A stretch of 64,000 bases of DNA from assembly GCF_002933855.1 (NCBI RefSeq), contig NZ_BFAQ01000034.1, forward strand, positions 62,001 to 126,000, given 5' to 3'. How positions within the stretch are numbered: the stretch's first letter is position 1; each line of letters starts with the position of its first letter. Source of the DNA: Vibrio penaeicida (GTDB lineage Bacteria > Pseudomonadota > Gammaproteobacteria > Enterobacterales > Vibrionaceae). The notes beneath the pieces are model-generated. The model did no database searches, was not told the DNA's origin, and saw only the letters and a list, made by a program, of their open reading frames with translations. The translations under genes and the position numbers were made by a program. Below are positions 15,706 through 24,203 of the stretch, one piece after another.

Positions 15706-17970
15706 TCACTCGGATAGTGTCAATTTTTTGATGTCATCCTCATTTTGGCATGATGATTGGACTTTTATTAACCCTTGGTTTAGTGCTTGCTTACATGCAA
15801 GTCGAATATTATCGGTCGCAAAACTTGCTGCTGGAGCATTTTCAATTGCTCGTAAATAGACCCATTGGCTTTCATCGCTATTTTTTTCTATTCCACGAGC
15901 AAGGTTTGTCGACAGCAGTAATATATCTATTAATTCTTGATCGTTAATCGCGGTATATGCTCTAGGCAAGAAAGGATAATCTGCCATACCTACGTGAACT
16001 TTGCGCGATATTTTTCTTTCTGGCTCAAATTCTGAGATCCAGCTGCAAATCTTATCGAACATTTGTTGCGGTTCGGTTGCAGTCTTAGTATTGGGCTCAA
16101 CATACAGAAACATAGCGTCTGAAAAGTGATAAAGGCGGGCAGGTCTGCTGACTTTCGATTTTATAAACTCCCCGAAAGATCTCTCTAGTTCTAGCCCCGC
16201 TTGATAGCCCAGTTCAAGGTACGTGTTGCGCAAAAATGGTAAGTCAAACATAACGAAGCGCAGTCGGTCGCTGAATGGTTCACTGATTAGCTCACCTAGC
16301 TGCCATTGTTCGAATGTTGCACTGCTGCGCGCTAATGAATTCTGTAATTTTTTATTGAGCAGCCTCAAATTTTGAAGACCTGAACGGGCATGAGTATACA
16401 AATCGAGTCTGAGCGCTTTAACTTCACCCTTTAATTTGTCTATTACATAACCACGTCTTAAAACAAATAGCACCAATATCACTGTGATGATAAATAAACC
16501 AAACGCTGTATTTTGGAATTTTCTAAATTCTTGTTGCGCTATTTTTAGCTCTTCTTCCAGTCCTTTGTAATGTAAAGATTGCTCAATGATGTCCTTTTGC
16601 TGCTTCAACACATCCTCGTTGATTTCATTCAACCTTCTTTGCTGGCTGGCGTTGAGAATAGAAAACTTCTTAAGCGCATTTAATGATTCTATGAAATCGC
16701 CATTTTGTTCATATGCAGCAGATAGCACTCGATAAGATTGCAATAAAATAAAGTTATCGGATAAATCTTGACCTATTGCGAGCGCTTTTCTTACATTATT
16801 TAGCGCATTTGAAGTTTGTTCTTGTTGCAGTGCCAAGCTGGCAGTGAGTAATAACGTACGTGCTTTCAGTGGTTTTATTTGAGTGTAATTGACTAAGTTT
16901 TTTGCTTGGTCTAAATATCGCTCTGCTAGCGTAAAGTTAAATAACTGTAAATAAGTGTCAGCAATGCTTAATCTTAATTCAATCGCATCGTGAATATCGC
17001 GTGCTAAGTATTCATGATCGAGTACGTTAAAATAACGTACTAATGCCAAATTATACTTTCCTTGTAAGAAATATATATCCGCCATTTGTTTAATTACATC
17101 GCCTAAAATCTGCGATTGTTCGTAATTTCGGTAGAAATCTGCAGAGCGAGCTAGGTGTTCTAGAGCTTTGTCAAGAACTTGACGCTGTCTAAATAACTGC
17201 GCAAGTTGATAGTTCGCTTTTGCTAATTCTTGGCTCCTGTCTTTTTCTATTGCCATCCAGTATCCGGTAAGCAATTCTGTTAACGCTAAATCGTAGGATT
17301 TGTAGCGTAAATAGTGTTTACCTAGCTCGATATGGTAATTAATCACGGTATCGATCCGTGTAATTTTGGCTAGGATTTCGAATGCAGTTTTATATTCTAA
17401 CTCTGCGTTAACACGATCCCCTTCAAAGGATGCAATTTCACCTTTGAGCATCGCCAATCTATATTGAAGGTCGGTAATAAGGCTTGAAGCCGTATGTGGC
17501 TGGAGAAGCTCTTGCTCAACTTTCTGAATGATAGGCTGAGCCTTTTTTATGTCTCCGGTTTGCAGCCAAAGTAATTCTGCTCTTAGCTGCAGAGTTTCAA
17601 GCGCGATTAATGGTAAGTCGTGGTTATTGGCGAGCCTTTCTGCATTTTCTAAATGTAAAAAGGCATTGCGAGGATCACCAAGCGCAATTTCCACTTGTGC
17701 AAGAATTTGTAGAGCATCAATGCTGCTGCTTGGAGTACGTAAAGAATTGTCTGTATCTTCTCTAGGGATTGCCGACGGTCCTTTAGGCGAGGCGTCGGTC
17801 AATTTTCGCTGACGGAGAAATTTGGTGGCTATTTTCTTAGATTTTATCGGGTCAACTTCAACCAAACTTGCGGCCTCATTGAGAACCGGTGATGTGTAGA
17901 GCTTTGCCATTGCAGTCTGGCTTTGCAGCAAAATGGCAAAAAGCAGCCCCGACCAACCAAAAAATTTCAT
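15706..17970 (-). CDS. Exported/membrane TPR protein with degenerate GGDEF-like C-terminus
   Basis: This 754-residue protein starts with a signal peptide ending near AMA, followed by a large periplasmic region of tetratricopeptide-like helical pairs up to about residue 430. A coiled coil precedes a transmembrane helix (about 490-507). The cytosolic tail of about 245 residues resembles a GGDEF fold: ARSGLQNLRLLNKKL sits where LTGLxNRRxL would be, HFSDAMFLY where the GGDEF motif would be (616-620 reads FSDAM), and HVGMADYP where SIGVA would be. The catalytic residues are missing, so it is probably a sensor and not a cyclase. The diguanylate cyclase gene lies just downstream. Confidence 0.8.
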   Translation of the reverse strand: MKFFGWSGLLFAILLQSQTAMAKLYTSPVLNEAASLVEVDPIKSKKIATKFLRQRKLTDASPKGPSAIPREDTDNSLRTPSSSIDALQILAQVEIALGDPRNAFLHLENAERLANNHDLPLIALETLQLRAELLWLQTGDIKKAQPIIQKVEQELLQPHTASSLITDLQYRLAMLKGEIASFEGDRVNAELEYKTAFEILAKITRIDTVINYHIELGKHYLRYKSYDLALTELLTGYWMAIEKDRSQELAKANYQLAQLFRQRQVLDKALEHLARSADFYRNYEQSQILGDVIKQMADIYFLQGKYNLALVRYFNVLDHEYLARDIHDAIELRLSIADTYLQLFNFTLAERYLDQAKNLVNYTQIKPLKARTLLLTASLALQQEQTSNALNNVRKALAIGQDLSDNFILLQSYRVLSAAYEQNGDFIESLNALKKFSILNASQQRRLNEINEDVLKQQKDIIEQSLHYKGLEEELKIAQQEFRKFQNTAFGLFIITVILVLFVLRRGYVIDKLKGEVKALRLDLYTHARSGLQNLRLLNKKLQNSLARSSATFEQWQLGELISEPFSDRLRFVMFDLPFLRNTYLELGYQAGLELERSFGEFIKSKVSRPARLYHFSDAMFLYVEPNTKTATEPQQMFDKICSWISEFEPERKISRKVHVGMADYPFLPRAYTAINDQELIDILLLSTNLARGIEKNSDESQWVYLRAIENAPAASFATDNIRLACKQALNQGLIKVQSSCQNEDDIKKLTLSE

Positions 17971-17998
17971 TCCTTTGTACTCCAGGCTTAAGTCGCTT

Positions 17999-18844
17999 CT
18001 ATTGTCTTGCTAGGCGCAGATTGTTGTCCGGTCTTGATTGTTCTGTCGAACGATAAGGGTTGATATCCAATCCACCGCGTCTGGTGTATCTCGCAAATAC
18101 TGTTAACGAGGTCGGCGCGCAGTGTTTTTGAATATCTGTAAAAATACGTTCCACACACTGCTCGTGAAATTCGTTATGCTCTCGGAAAGAGACAAGGTAG
18201 CGTAAAAGAGATTCGCGGTTAATTTTCTTCCCTGTGTACTGAATGGATACACTCCCCCAATCAGGTTGATTGGTGATTAAGCAATTTGATTTGAGAAGAT
18301 TGCTGACTAAAGTTTCAGAAACAAGTTCATCAGAAGTCGAGTTCTGAAGTAATGCAGGATCAAATTCATAATGTTCTATCTTTATGTCCTGATTGTCGAT
18401 GCATTCACCCTTGAAACTGACAATAGGTTGATCATCATAAAATGTGACAGGGTTGATGACGACATCCACAGCTTCGCCGGCACATTCAGACAAGTCTTTA
18501 ATTAAGGCTTTTTTGACCTCATCCCAATGACTAAATCGAGTTTGGTTAAAGCTGTTCAAGTAAAGTTTGAATGATTTAGATTCAATTAGGTTTGGGCTTG
18601 TGGCTGGAAGAGCTACGTCACCAATCGCAACTTGTGGAAGCCCATTTTCGTTTAGCCAAGAGAGCTCATATAACGTCCATATATCGACCCCAACAAAAGG
18701 CAGTTCATCTTTTAGTTGGATATCATTGCGGTTTAGACTTCGAGGAACACCCTGTAAAAGAGAAGGGTCATATTGGCTGCTGTATTCCGTTTTTTGTCCA
18801 AGAGTTAAACCAGCCAATTCTTCGGCGTTCGAATATTTGCTCAT
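17999..18844 (-). CDS. queF: NADPH-dependent 7-cyano-7-deazaguanine reductase QueF
   Basis: This 281-residue protein of the long, bimodular QueF type reduces preQ0 to preQ1 in queuosine synthesis. The signature ESKSFKLYLNSFNQTRF begins at residue 88. The catalytic cysteine is most likely Cys188 in the segment SNCLITNQPDWGS. It is divergent from syd with a 92-bp spacer; queF, syd and csrB are also neighbours in E. coli. Confidence 0.95.
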   Translation of the reverse strand: MSKYSNAEELAGLTLGQKTEYSSQYDPSLLQGVPRSLNRNDIQLKDELPFVGVDIWTLYELSWLNENGLPQVAIGDVALPATSPNLIESKSFKLYLNSFNQTRFSHWDEVKKALIKDLSECAGEAVDVVINPVTFYDDQPIVSFKGECIDNQDIKIEHYEFDPALLQNSTSDELVSETLVSNLLKSNCLITNQPDWGSVSIQYTGKKINRESLLRYLVSFREHNEFHEQCVERIFTDIQKHCAPTSLTVFARYTRRGGLDINPYRSTEQSRPDNNLRLARQ

Positions 18845-18936
18845 ACTTGCTTTAAAAGATCGATTAGAATACCTCGGAGTTTACTTAATCCCTTTAATTC
18901 TGTCATCAATCTATGATGAGTATCTAGGAGCAATCA

Positions 18937-19485
18937 ATGTCTCAAAATGTTGCACGTGCCTTAAAGTCGTTCAGCGAATCCTTTGTATCTTCATGGCAAG
19001 AGAAGCACTCTAGTTTTCCTAAAAGCGAAGAACTAGCAGGCATCCCTTCTCCTTGTATTGAGCAGCAAAGCGATGATTTTGTTGAGTGGCAACCTGTTTA
19101 CCGAGATGAGTGGGCAGACTTTAGCAACGTAGAGAGCGGCATTGAGCTGACTATTCATGAAGACATAAAAGCCTTCTACAGCTGTCAGTTCTGTGGCGAC
19201 ATGGAAGCGCTATGGGATGGTAAACCCTTAACTTTACTTCAAGTGTGGAGTGAAGATGATTTCCTTAGGTTGCAAGAGAATATTCTTGGTCATTTGGTGA
19301 TGCAGCGCAGGCTAAAGCTAAAGCCAACGGTATTCATTGGTTCAACCGAAGCTGAAATGGATGTAATTTCAATCTGTAATTTAACGGGCGAAGTTATTTT
19401 TGAGCGTTTAGGAACGGATAAAAGGGACGTATTAGCGGCTTCTGTCGAAGAATTCTTGGCGCAACTGACGCCTGATGTGCAGTAA
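18937..19485 (+). CDS. syd: SecY-interacting protein Syd
   Basis: This 182-residue acidic, soluble protein matches the length and conserved segments of Syd (FYSCQFCGDMEALW and IFERLGTDKRDVLA). Syd binds SecY and helps to monitor or dispose of faulty SecYEG complexes at the inner membrane. The gene is divergent from queF and followed after 10 bp by the DUF2310 gene, suggesting one transcript. Confidence 0.93.
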   Translation: MSQNVARALKSFSESFVSSWQEKHSSFPKSEELAGIPSPCIEQQSDDFVEWQPVYRDEWADFSNVESGIELTIHEDIKAFYSCQFCGDMEALWDGKPLTLLQVWSEDDFLRLQENILGHLVMQRRLKLKPTVFIGSTEAEMDVISICNLTGEVIFERLGTDKRDVLAASVEEFLAQLTPDVQ

Positions 19486-19495
19486 GGTGAAATAG

Positions 19496-20269
19496 ATGTA
19501 CATTACTGAACTCTCATTTGAAGTGTACCGCGATACGTCCATGGGCGATGTAGAGAAAGCGGTGAACTATGTACTTGATTGTCTGAGATACAACGGACAA
19601 GTCTTAGGGCGAGAACTGCCTGTTTCGATGGATGGTGCAATTTTTACCGCGCGCGTTGTTTGCCCTGAATCCAATAGCTTGCATCCAGACTTCCACAGCC
19701 CTCAAGTTAAGCATGCGATGGATATATTGGCAGATTCGGGGTTACTTCAGCCAAAAATTAAAGTGATCGGTGAGGACATGAACTCCGATCCCAGTGATGG
19801 GTGTGGTGAGCGAGATTGGCAAATCCTCTATACCAGTTATCTGCATACTTGTTCGCCGATTCGATGCGGTGAACATTTTCAACCCGTTCCACTGTATCGC
19901 TTACCTGCTGTCGCAAATGGTGATCAAAAACAAATCATAAAATGGCAAGAAGACTGGAGTGCGTGCGATCAGCTTCAGATGAATGGTTCGGTGGTTGAGC
20001 ACCCATCACTCTACGAAATTTCTTCGAGTAAAAGTTTACTGTTTCGTCGTGGGTGGGATTTATGTCGTCGAATTAAAGTCGTGAGTGGGATCCCTACTTA
20101 CCTATATATCTATCGGGTGGGTGGTAAAAGCAAAGAAGAAGAGCTGTCCAGAAAGTGCCCCAAATGTGAAGGGGACTGGAAGTTAGATGAGCCTGTTCAT
20201 GGCGTTTTCGACTTTAAATGTGACGATTGCTTGCTAGTGAGTAATTTATCATGGGACTTCAAAGACTAA
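19496..20269 (+). CDS. DUF2310 zinc-ribbon protein
   Basis: This 257-residue cytosolic protein belongs to the DUF2310 Zn-ribbon group. The C-terminus carries a likely zinc ribbon with CPKC and, 26 residues later, CDDC. The N-terminal part has no enzyme motif that I recognise. Function is unknown; nucleic-acid binding has been suggested for the family from the ribbon alone. It lies 10 bp downstream of syd and ends before a strong terminator. Confidence 0.82.
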   Translation: MYITELSFEVYRDTSMGDVEKAVNYVLDCLRYNGQVLGRELPVSMDGAIFTARVVCPESNSLHPDFHSPQVKHAMDILADSGLLQPKIKVIGEDMNSDPSDGCGERDWQILYTSYLHTCSPIRCGEHFQPVPLYRLPAVANGDQKQIIKWQEDWSACDQLQMNGSVVEHPSLYEISSSKSLLFRRGWDLCRRIKVVSGIPTYLYIYRVGGKSKEEELSRKCPKCEGDWKLDEPVHGVFDFKCDDCLLVSNLSWDFKD

Positions 20270-20291
20270 TCGACAAATCTGTTTAAGAATT

Positions 20292-20316
20292 CGCCACGCA
20301 CTCGCGTGGCGTTTTT
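20292..20316 (+). terminator. Terminator after the DUF2310 gene
   Basis: A perfect 8-bp stem CGCCACGC/GCGTGGCG with a 4-nt loop is followed by five U residues. Confidence 0.88.
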
Positions 20317-20333
20317 AATCTGCCTACACTTTA

Positions 20334-20403
20334 TATACTCAAGTAATCTCAAAATGCGTGGTTCAGGCTCTGAATCCTGCATCTTAAGGTCACTTGGGTA
20401 TTA
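20334..20403. repeat. Palindromic intergenic repeat, full copy
   Basis: An imperfect inverted repeat of about 70 bp has left arm 20334-20357 and right arm 20379-20403 (GCATCTTAAGGTCACTTGGG core), with an inner stem GGTTCAG/CTGAATCC. The right arm is closely related to 51480-51505. I recall similar ACTTGGGTATA-type palindromes as common Vibrio intergenic repeats, but cannot confirm that here. It lies between the DUF2310 terminator and the globin gene. Confidence 0.65.
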
Positions 20404-20465
20404 CGTCTGTTCATTTTTCGAAATAAACGGACCTCAATACGCAGGTCAGGGAATAGAGGGTGATT

Positions 20466-20882
20466 ATGTCAGTAACGCAACGTCAAATATCTTTGGTTCA
20501 ACAATCATTTAAGCAAGTTGAGCCTATTTCAGAGCAAGCAGCAGAGATATTTTATAACAAGCTATTTGAATATGAACCCGAGCTTCGCCCTCTTTTTAAG
20601 GGAGATTTAAAGCTTCAAGGCAGAAAGCTCATGATGATGCTTAAAGCTGCGGTCGAAGGTTTGCAAGACTTGAATGCTCTTGTTCCAGTTCTTATCCAGC
20701 TCGCACAACGCCACAACAAATATGGTGTTAAACGTGCACACTTCAGCCCAGTTGGTAACGCGTTGTTATACACATTAAAAACGGGGCTTGGAGCATCTTA
20801 TACTGAAGAACATCGCAAAGCTTGGATTGCAGTTATACACGTGGTATCCGACACCATGAAGCCTGAAATTAACCAGAGGTAG
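20466..20882 (+). CDS. Single-domain globin (bacterial haemoglobin-like)
   Basis: This 138-residue protein resembles the haem domain of flavohaemoglobins and Vitreoscilla haemoglobin. The likely proximal histidine is His83 in LAQRHNKYGV, followed by the FSPVGNALLYTL helix. No reductase domain follows, so it depends on a separate electron donor or acts in oxygen or NO binding. I choose the ATG at 20466 with GAGGG upstream rather than the in-frame GTG at 20460. The gene stands alone with a palindromic repeat just upstream and convergent yaiI downstream. Confidence 0.85.
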   Translation: MSVTQRQISLVQQSFKQVEPISEQAAEIFYNKLFEYEPELRPLFKGDLKLQGRKLMMMLKAAVEGLQDLNALVPVLIQLAQRHNKYGVKRAHFSPVGNALLYTLKTGLGASYTEEHRKAWIAVIHVVSDTMKPEINQR

Positions 20883-20913
20883 CTTTGAAATTACCCTAGT
20901 TGCGGGCTTAAAG

Positions 20914-21360
20914 TTAGCGGTGTTTCGCCAAAAATCGGTCTAATTGGTTGGCAAATTCTCTTCTTTCTGTTTGGGAAAGCGCGGCTGGACCACCAGTTTG
21001 TACTCCGCTAGAGCGCATTGTATCCATAAAATCGCGAATATTCAGTCGAGCTTTTATCGTGTCTTTAGTGAATAACTCTCCTCTTGGGCTTAAAGCTAAA
21101 GCATTTTTACTGATCACTTCATCGGCAAGAGGGATATCAGATGTGATAACGAGATCTTGTGCTTCGACTCTTTTCACAATCTCATCGTCGGCGATGTCAA
21201 AGCCGCTAGGCACCTGCAGAGCATGAATATTATTCCGCTTTGGTAATGGTATCGCGTGGTTAGCTACGAATGTGGTGGTAATTCCTGTTCTTTCTGCGGC
21301 GCGTATGAGTGTTTCTCGGATGACCTTAGGACAAGCATCGGCGTCTACCCAGATTTTCAT
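20914..21360 (-). CDS. yaiI: UPF0178 (DUF188) protein YaiI
   Basis: This 148-residue protein matches YaiI/YqxD. It has an N-terminal WVDADACP motif and later acidic segments in a PIN-like fold, so nuclease activity is possible but not established. Its start overlaps the stop of the upstream small gene by 4 bp, which suggests translational coupling. Confidence 0.9.
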   Translation of the reverse strand: MKIWVDADACPKVIRETLIRAAERTGITTTFVANHAIPLPKRNNIHALQVPSGFDIADDEIVKRVEAQDLVITSDIPLADEVISKNALALSPRGELFTKDTIKARLNIRDFMDTMRSSGVQTGGPAALSQTERREFANQLDRFLAKHR

Positions 21361-21659
21361 GATGATTGATTCTCTAGTTTTTCAATTCGTTTAGTCAGAT
21401 CTTCAATTTGCTTAGCAAAAGTAACGATCTGTGCTTCCAGCAAAGTAACACGTTCACTGCTAGACGGTTCACTGACCCCAACTTCAACTTTTGGGACATA
21501 AGATGAAGATTTCCAGCTTTTAATCGCAGCAATAATAGCAGGCATTGGGGCTGGTGTTTTCATTCTTGTTTTCACTAAGGCGACAGTAGGCTCTTTGCCT
21601 TGGTCGGCCAAAGACTGAATAGCCGCTTCCAATTCTGCCGTAATGTCCTGAGTTTTCAT
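21357..21659 (-). CDS. Small protein with KfrA-like helical N-terminus and coiled coil
   Basis: I do not recognise a named gene. This 100-residue protein has an N-terminal helical part whose pattern (AAIQSLADQGKEPTVALVKTR, then an IxxxIxxW ending) resembles the DNA-binding N-domain of KfrA-type proteins. A low-complexity linker and a C-terminal heptad coiled coil (LEAQIVTFAKQIEDLTKRIEKL) follow. Its stop overlaps the yaiI start by 4 bp, so the two are probably co-translated. It may be a small DNA-associated protein; that is inference. Confidence 0.75.
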   Translation of the reverse strand: MKTQDITAELEAAIQSLADQGKEPTVALVKTRMKTPAPMPAIIAAIKSWKSSSYVPKVEVGVSEPSSSERVTLLEAQIVTFAKQIEDLTKRIEKLENQSS

Positions 21660-21804
21660 TTTGAAATCCTTAAATTCAACTGATCACCAAGGTCTACAGA
21701 CCTGAATGAATATGCGCTAATAATATCGGTTCCAAGAAGTGTGCGCCAGCACTGGTTATTTGTAGTGAGTTTAACGAGGGGCTCGAGTTATTTGCTCGTT
21801 AGTT

Positions 21805-21822
21805 TGTGAGAGATCTCTTACA
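21805..21822. promoter_or_regulatory. VarA/GacA (UvrY)-type binding box
   Basis: The palindrome TGTGAGAGATCTCTTACA matches the GacA-family consensus TGTAAG-N6-CTTACA with one change in the left half. It is upstream of the CsrB-type RNA, where the response regulator VarA is known to act in Vibrio. Confidence 0.75.
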
Positions 21823-21947
21823 AGAGGTGTAGGAAATGTTTGCTATTTATATTGAGGTATTATTGCCATTTGTTACTAAGCAACTGATATATAATGTAAA
21901 ATTATTTGATGATATTTCTTCTCATAAAGAAATGTGAGATGGCTAAG

Positions 21948-21975
21948 TTGCTCTAAAAAGAGATAAACGTAATCT
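21948..21975 (+). promoter_or_regulatory. Candidate csrB promoter
   Basis: A -35 TTGCTC (21948-21953) and -10 TAATCT (21970-21975) with 16-bp spacing put the start near 21982, exactly before the first GGA hairpin. A TATAAT at 21890-21895 is an alternative that would lengthen the RNA by about 80 nt. Confidence 0.45.
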
Positions 21976-21981
21976 GTTCTC

Positions 21982-22392
21982 TGTCGGAAGGATTCCGACA
22001 CGGAACAGGAAACAACCAAGGAATGGTTATCTTCAGGAAGAAGATTTGGTTATTCAGGATGAATGATCAGCATGGAGCAAAAGGACATTGAATGGACTCA
22101 ATCGTTATCAGGAAGATGACGACAAAGGAAAGACAATGGACACCTCTAGGAAGAGGCAAGGAACGAACATCAGGATGATGTAAGGGACACCGCTCAAGGA
22201 ACAAGTGAGTGCGCTAATCAGGAAGGTTAGCAGATCAGGATAGGATCATGGACACCGCTAGGATGGCGACGAAAGGATTAAGCTGAAGGAACACAGCATA
22301 CTATCAAGGATTTGATGCATGGAGCACTGTTAGTAGCCGGATTGCTGCGAGTAAGACTACAGCCCCGATACGCGAGTATCGGGGCTTTTCTT
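21982..22392 (+). ncRNA. csrB: CsrB-family sRNA (CsrA-sequestering)
   Basis: The region has no coding frame but carries about 28 GGA triplets on the plus strand, many as CAGGA, AAGGA or ATGGA in or near hairpin loops. This is the mark of CsrB/CsrC RNAs that bind and titrate CsrA. The first hairpin is GTCGGAA/TTCCGAC (21983-21999) and the RNA ends at a strong terminator. Synteny supports the call, since E. coli csrB lies between syd and yqcC, and both genes are close by here. Vibrios usually have several such RNAs, so which paralogue this is cannot be told. The 5' end is approximate. Confidence 0.93.
22361..22392 (+). terminator. Terminator of csrB
   Basis: A perfect 11-bp stem AGCCCCGATAC/GTATCGGGGCT with a GCGA loop is followed by TTTCTTTT. 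The next gene is convergent. Confidence 0.92.
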
Positions 22393-22444
22393 TTGTTTGA
22401 GTATTTTCTTGTTTGGGCACAAGTGGATTGACATACTAACGGTG

Positions 22445-22744
22445 TTACATCCGATAAGGTGGGATCTCGAAGTGACTTGCATGAAAGCCCACCATAGTAA
22501 GCTCTCCGATGTAGTAATCATCCCCAAGCGCCGAGAATTCAAACTGGTAAATGGTGTGCCAACCTAATTTGCCTGTCTTATGGCGAATTTTGTGCCCCTT
22601 GAAAGAAACAGACAACATTTGTATCTCAAGCTGCTTACAGCGATGTGCAACCATCTGTTTTGCTAGCTCAGATTGTCTGCGCTGTTGCCAGAACAACAAA
22701 CAAAACAGGGTGACCAGTATGATTGTGAAAAGATTCCCTATCAT
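22445..22744 (-). CDS. DUF3301 family membrane-anchored protein
   Basis: This 99-residue protein has an N-terminal transmembrane helix (about residues 4-19) and a soluble tail, and matches the DUF3301 family of unknown function. It follows the DUF3549 gene after 21 bp on the same strand, a pairing common in Vibrio, and ends just past the csrB terminator. Confidence 0.85.
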   Translation of the reverse strand: MIGNLFTIILVTLFCLLFWQQRRQSELAKQMVAHRCKQLEIQMLSVSFKGHKIRHKTGKLGWHTIYQFEFSALGDDYYIGELTMVGFHASHFEIPPYRM

Positions 22745-22765
22745 TATTCCATCCTTTGGCGCTGT

Positions 22766-23803
22766 TTATTGAGAACGTGTATTTTGCTGAAGTTTCAGTA
22801 AGGCAGTGGCCAATTCTTGCGATGGCGCGTTATGAAGTAATGGCAGTAAAACCATTCGCAGTTCAGGCAACATAACGAGATCAGCAAATAGCTGGTTGAA
22901 CAGGTTTTGATTTCCCGTTTGTGCAAGTCTTAATAAAAACTGCCCAGCTCTTTCTGTATCCGCTAATGATGACCAGCTTCTTCCAGCAATCCCCACCAAT
23001 ACTTCCTGATGGCTCAATCTCGGGCTCTGTAATATATGGTCGACGACTAAGTTAAGAGAGTTTGAAGACCCAGCCAATGATCTCACTAATGCTGATACGA
23101 GAAACAAGTCTGGCGTGTCGGAATTGCATTCAGAGAGCGCTTTTTCTTGTATGGCTTTCCCCAGGTTATCAGGGAGTTCACAGTGTTCTAGCACACCCAA
23201 TAAGGCATAAAGTGGTTCGTTAGGCAGTTGGTGGAGCGCTTTTTTTAGCATCACACCATTTTGATCAATGCCAAAGCGGGCACAGATGTCTGCAATGCCT
23301 TGTATTCCAATTGTCTGCCAGTTATTCCAGCCTAAACCACCCGAGAAATAGTGCTGTGCATGTTCATAGTATTGGCTTGTTTGCATCGACAGCTTTGCTC
23401 GGATTTGGCTGTGGAACACGGCCATTTTGTCTTCTGATGGCTTGAAGGTGTAGGGGTTGTTAGAGAGCTTTTCTTGTTGCTCTTCACTCAGATCACCTCC
23501 CAGTCGCGTACCCATGGCTTCGATGATGTATTTAATAAAGTTACCCACGTCAGCCTGTTTGAGTAGCCCACGTTCATCCAATTCAAACTTCAAAAACCAG
23601 ATCCAAGGCTGTTTCGATTCGTTCCAGTAAGCAATAGCAATGTGTGCCTTACGCTGCATTGGGAAGGGGTAAGCTTGTTGTCCCAATTCCACTTTTGCAA
23701 ATGTGTTGGGATCGATCTTCGTAATACGGCGACCCAAATCGAAAACTTGGTACTCGCAATGACTATCACTTAGAAGTTGGGTAAGGGTATGAATGGTGTC
23801 CAT
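22766..23803 (-). CDS. DUF3549 family protein
   Basis: This 345-residue cytosolic protein matches DUF3549, a conserved Vibrio/Shewanella-type family of unknown function. The C-terminal half is helical and repeat-like (LLGVLEHCELPDNLGKAIQ onward), suggestive of HEAT-like helices. It is upstream of the DUF3301 gene and divergent from yqcC. Confidence 0.85.
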   Translation of the reverse strand: MDTIHTLTQLLSDSHCEYQVFDLGRRITKIDPNTFAKVELGQQAYPFPMQRKAHIAIAYWNESKQPWIWFLKFELDERGLLKQADVGNFIKYIIEAMGTRLGGDLSEEQQEKLSNNPYTFKPSEDKMAVFHSQIRAKLSMQTSQYYEHAQHYFSGGLGWNNWQTIGIQGIADICARFGIDQNGVMLKKALHQLPNEPLYALLGVLEHCELPDNLGKAIQEKALSECNSDTPDLFLVSALVRSLAGSSNSLNLVVDHILQSPRLSHQEVLVGIAGRSWSSLADTERAGQFLLRLAQTGNQNLFNQLFADLVMLPELRMVLLPLLHNAPSQELATALLKLQQNTRSQ

Positions 23804-23885
23804 GGACTGACTTGTTATCCTATATGTCTTTAGCCAATAGATGGTACTCTATGGACAATTTTCAAGGCCATTTGAAACGAAATAG

Positions 23886-24203
23886 ATGAATACTGCTCGA
23901 ATATCGATCCTTATCGAGAATCTTAAAACCGCTTTGCAGCAAGAAAACCTCTGGGAATCTACACCTCCTTCTTCTGAGGCGCTAGCAAGCCAACAACCCT
24001 TTGCTTACGACACGTTAGAACCGCATCAGTGGTTGCAATGGATATTCATTACCCGATTAGAAGCGATGATAAGCGCAAGCCAACCTTTACCTTCCGCGTT
24101 ACAGCTTTTGCCATACTTTGAAGAAGTTTGGAAAGATGATGCATCGAAGATAAAAGTGTTAGCAGCTATTTCTGACTTCGATGAGGCATTTGCGTCGTGC
24201 TAG
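23886..24203 (+). CDS. yqcC: YqcC family protein (DUF446)
   Basis: This 105-residue, mainly helical protein matches YqcC/DUF446, with the conserved PFAYDTLEPHQWLQWIFI segment. Function is unknown; it may assist the pseudouridine synthase encoded next. The truC start overlaps its 3' end by 7 bp, and the yqcC-truC pair is the same in E. coli. Confidence 0.92.
   Translation: MNTARISILIENLKTALQQENLWESTPPSSEALASQQPFAYDTLEPHQWLQWIFITRLEAMISASQPLPSALQLLPYFEEVWKDDASKIKVLAAISDFDEAFASC

Larger units (their letters stand above)
21660..22444. other. Intergenic region holding the csrB-type sRNA
   Basis: This 785-bp gap has no protein gene. Its second half is the CsrB-family RNA. The first half holds the VarA-type box and promoter elements of that RNA and probably the leftward promoter of the small gene/yaiI pair. 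Confidence 0.85.

Noticed and set aside
18567..19013. Open frame of 148 residues across the queF-syd spacer
   Set aside because: It overlaps both well-supported genes in other frames and looks non-biological in composition.
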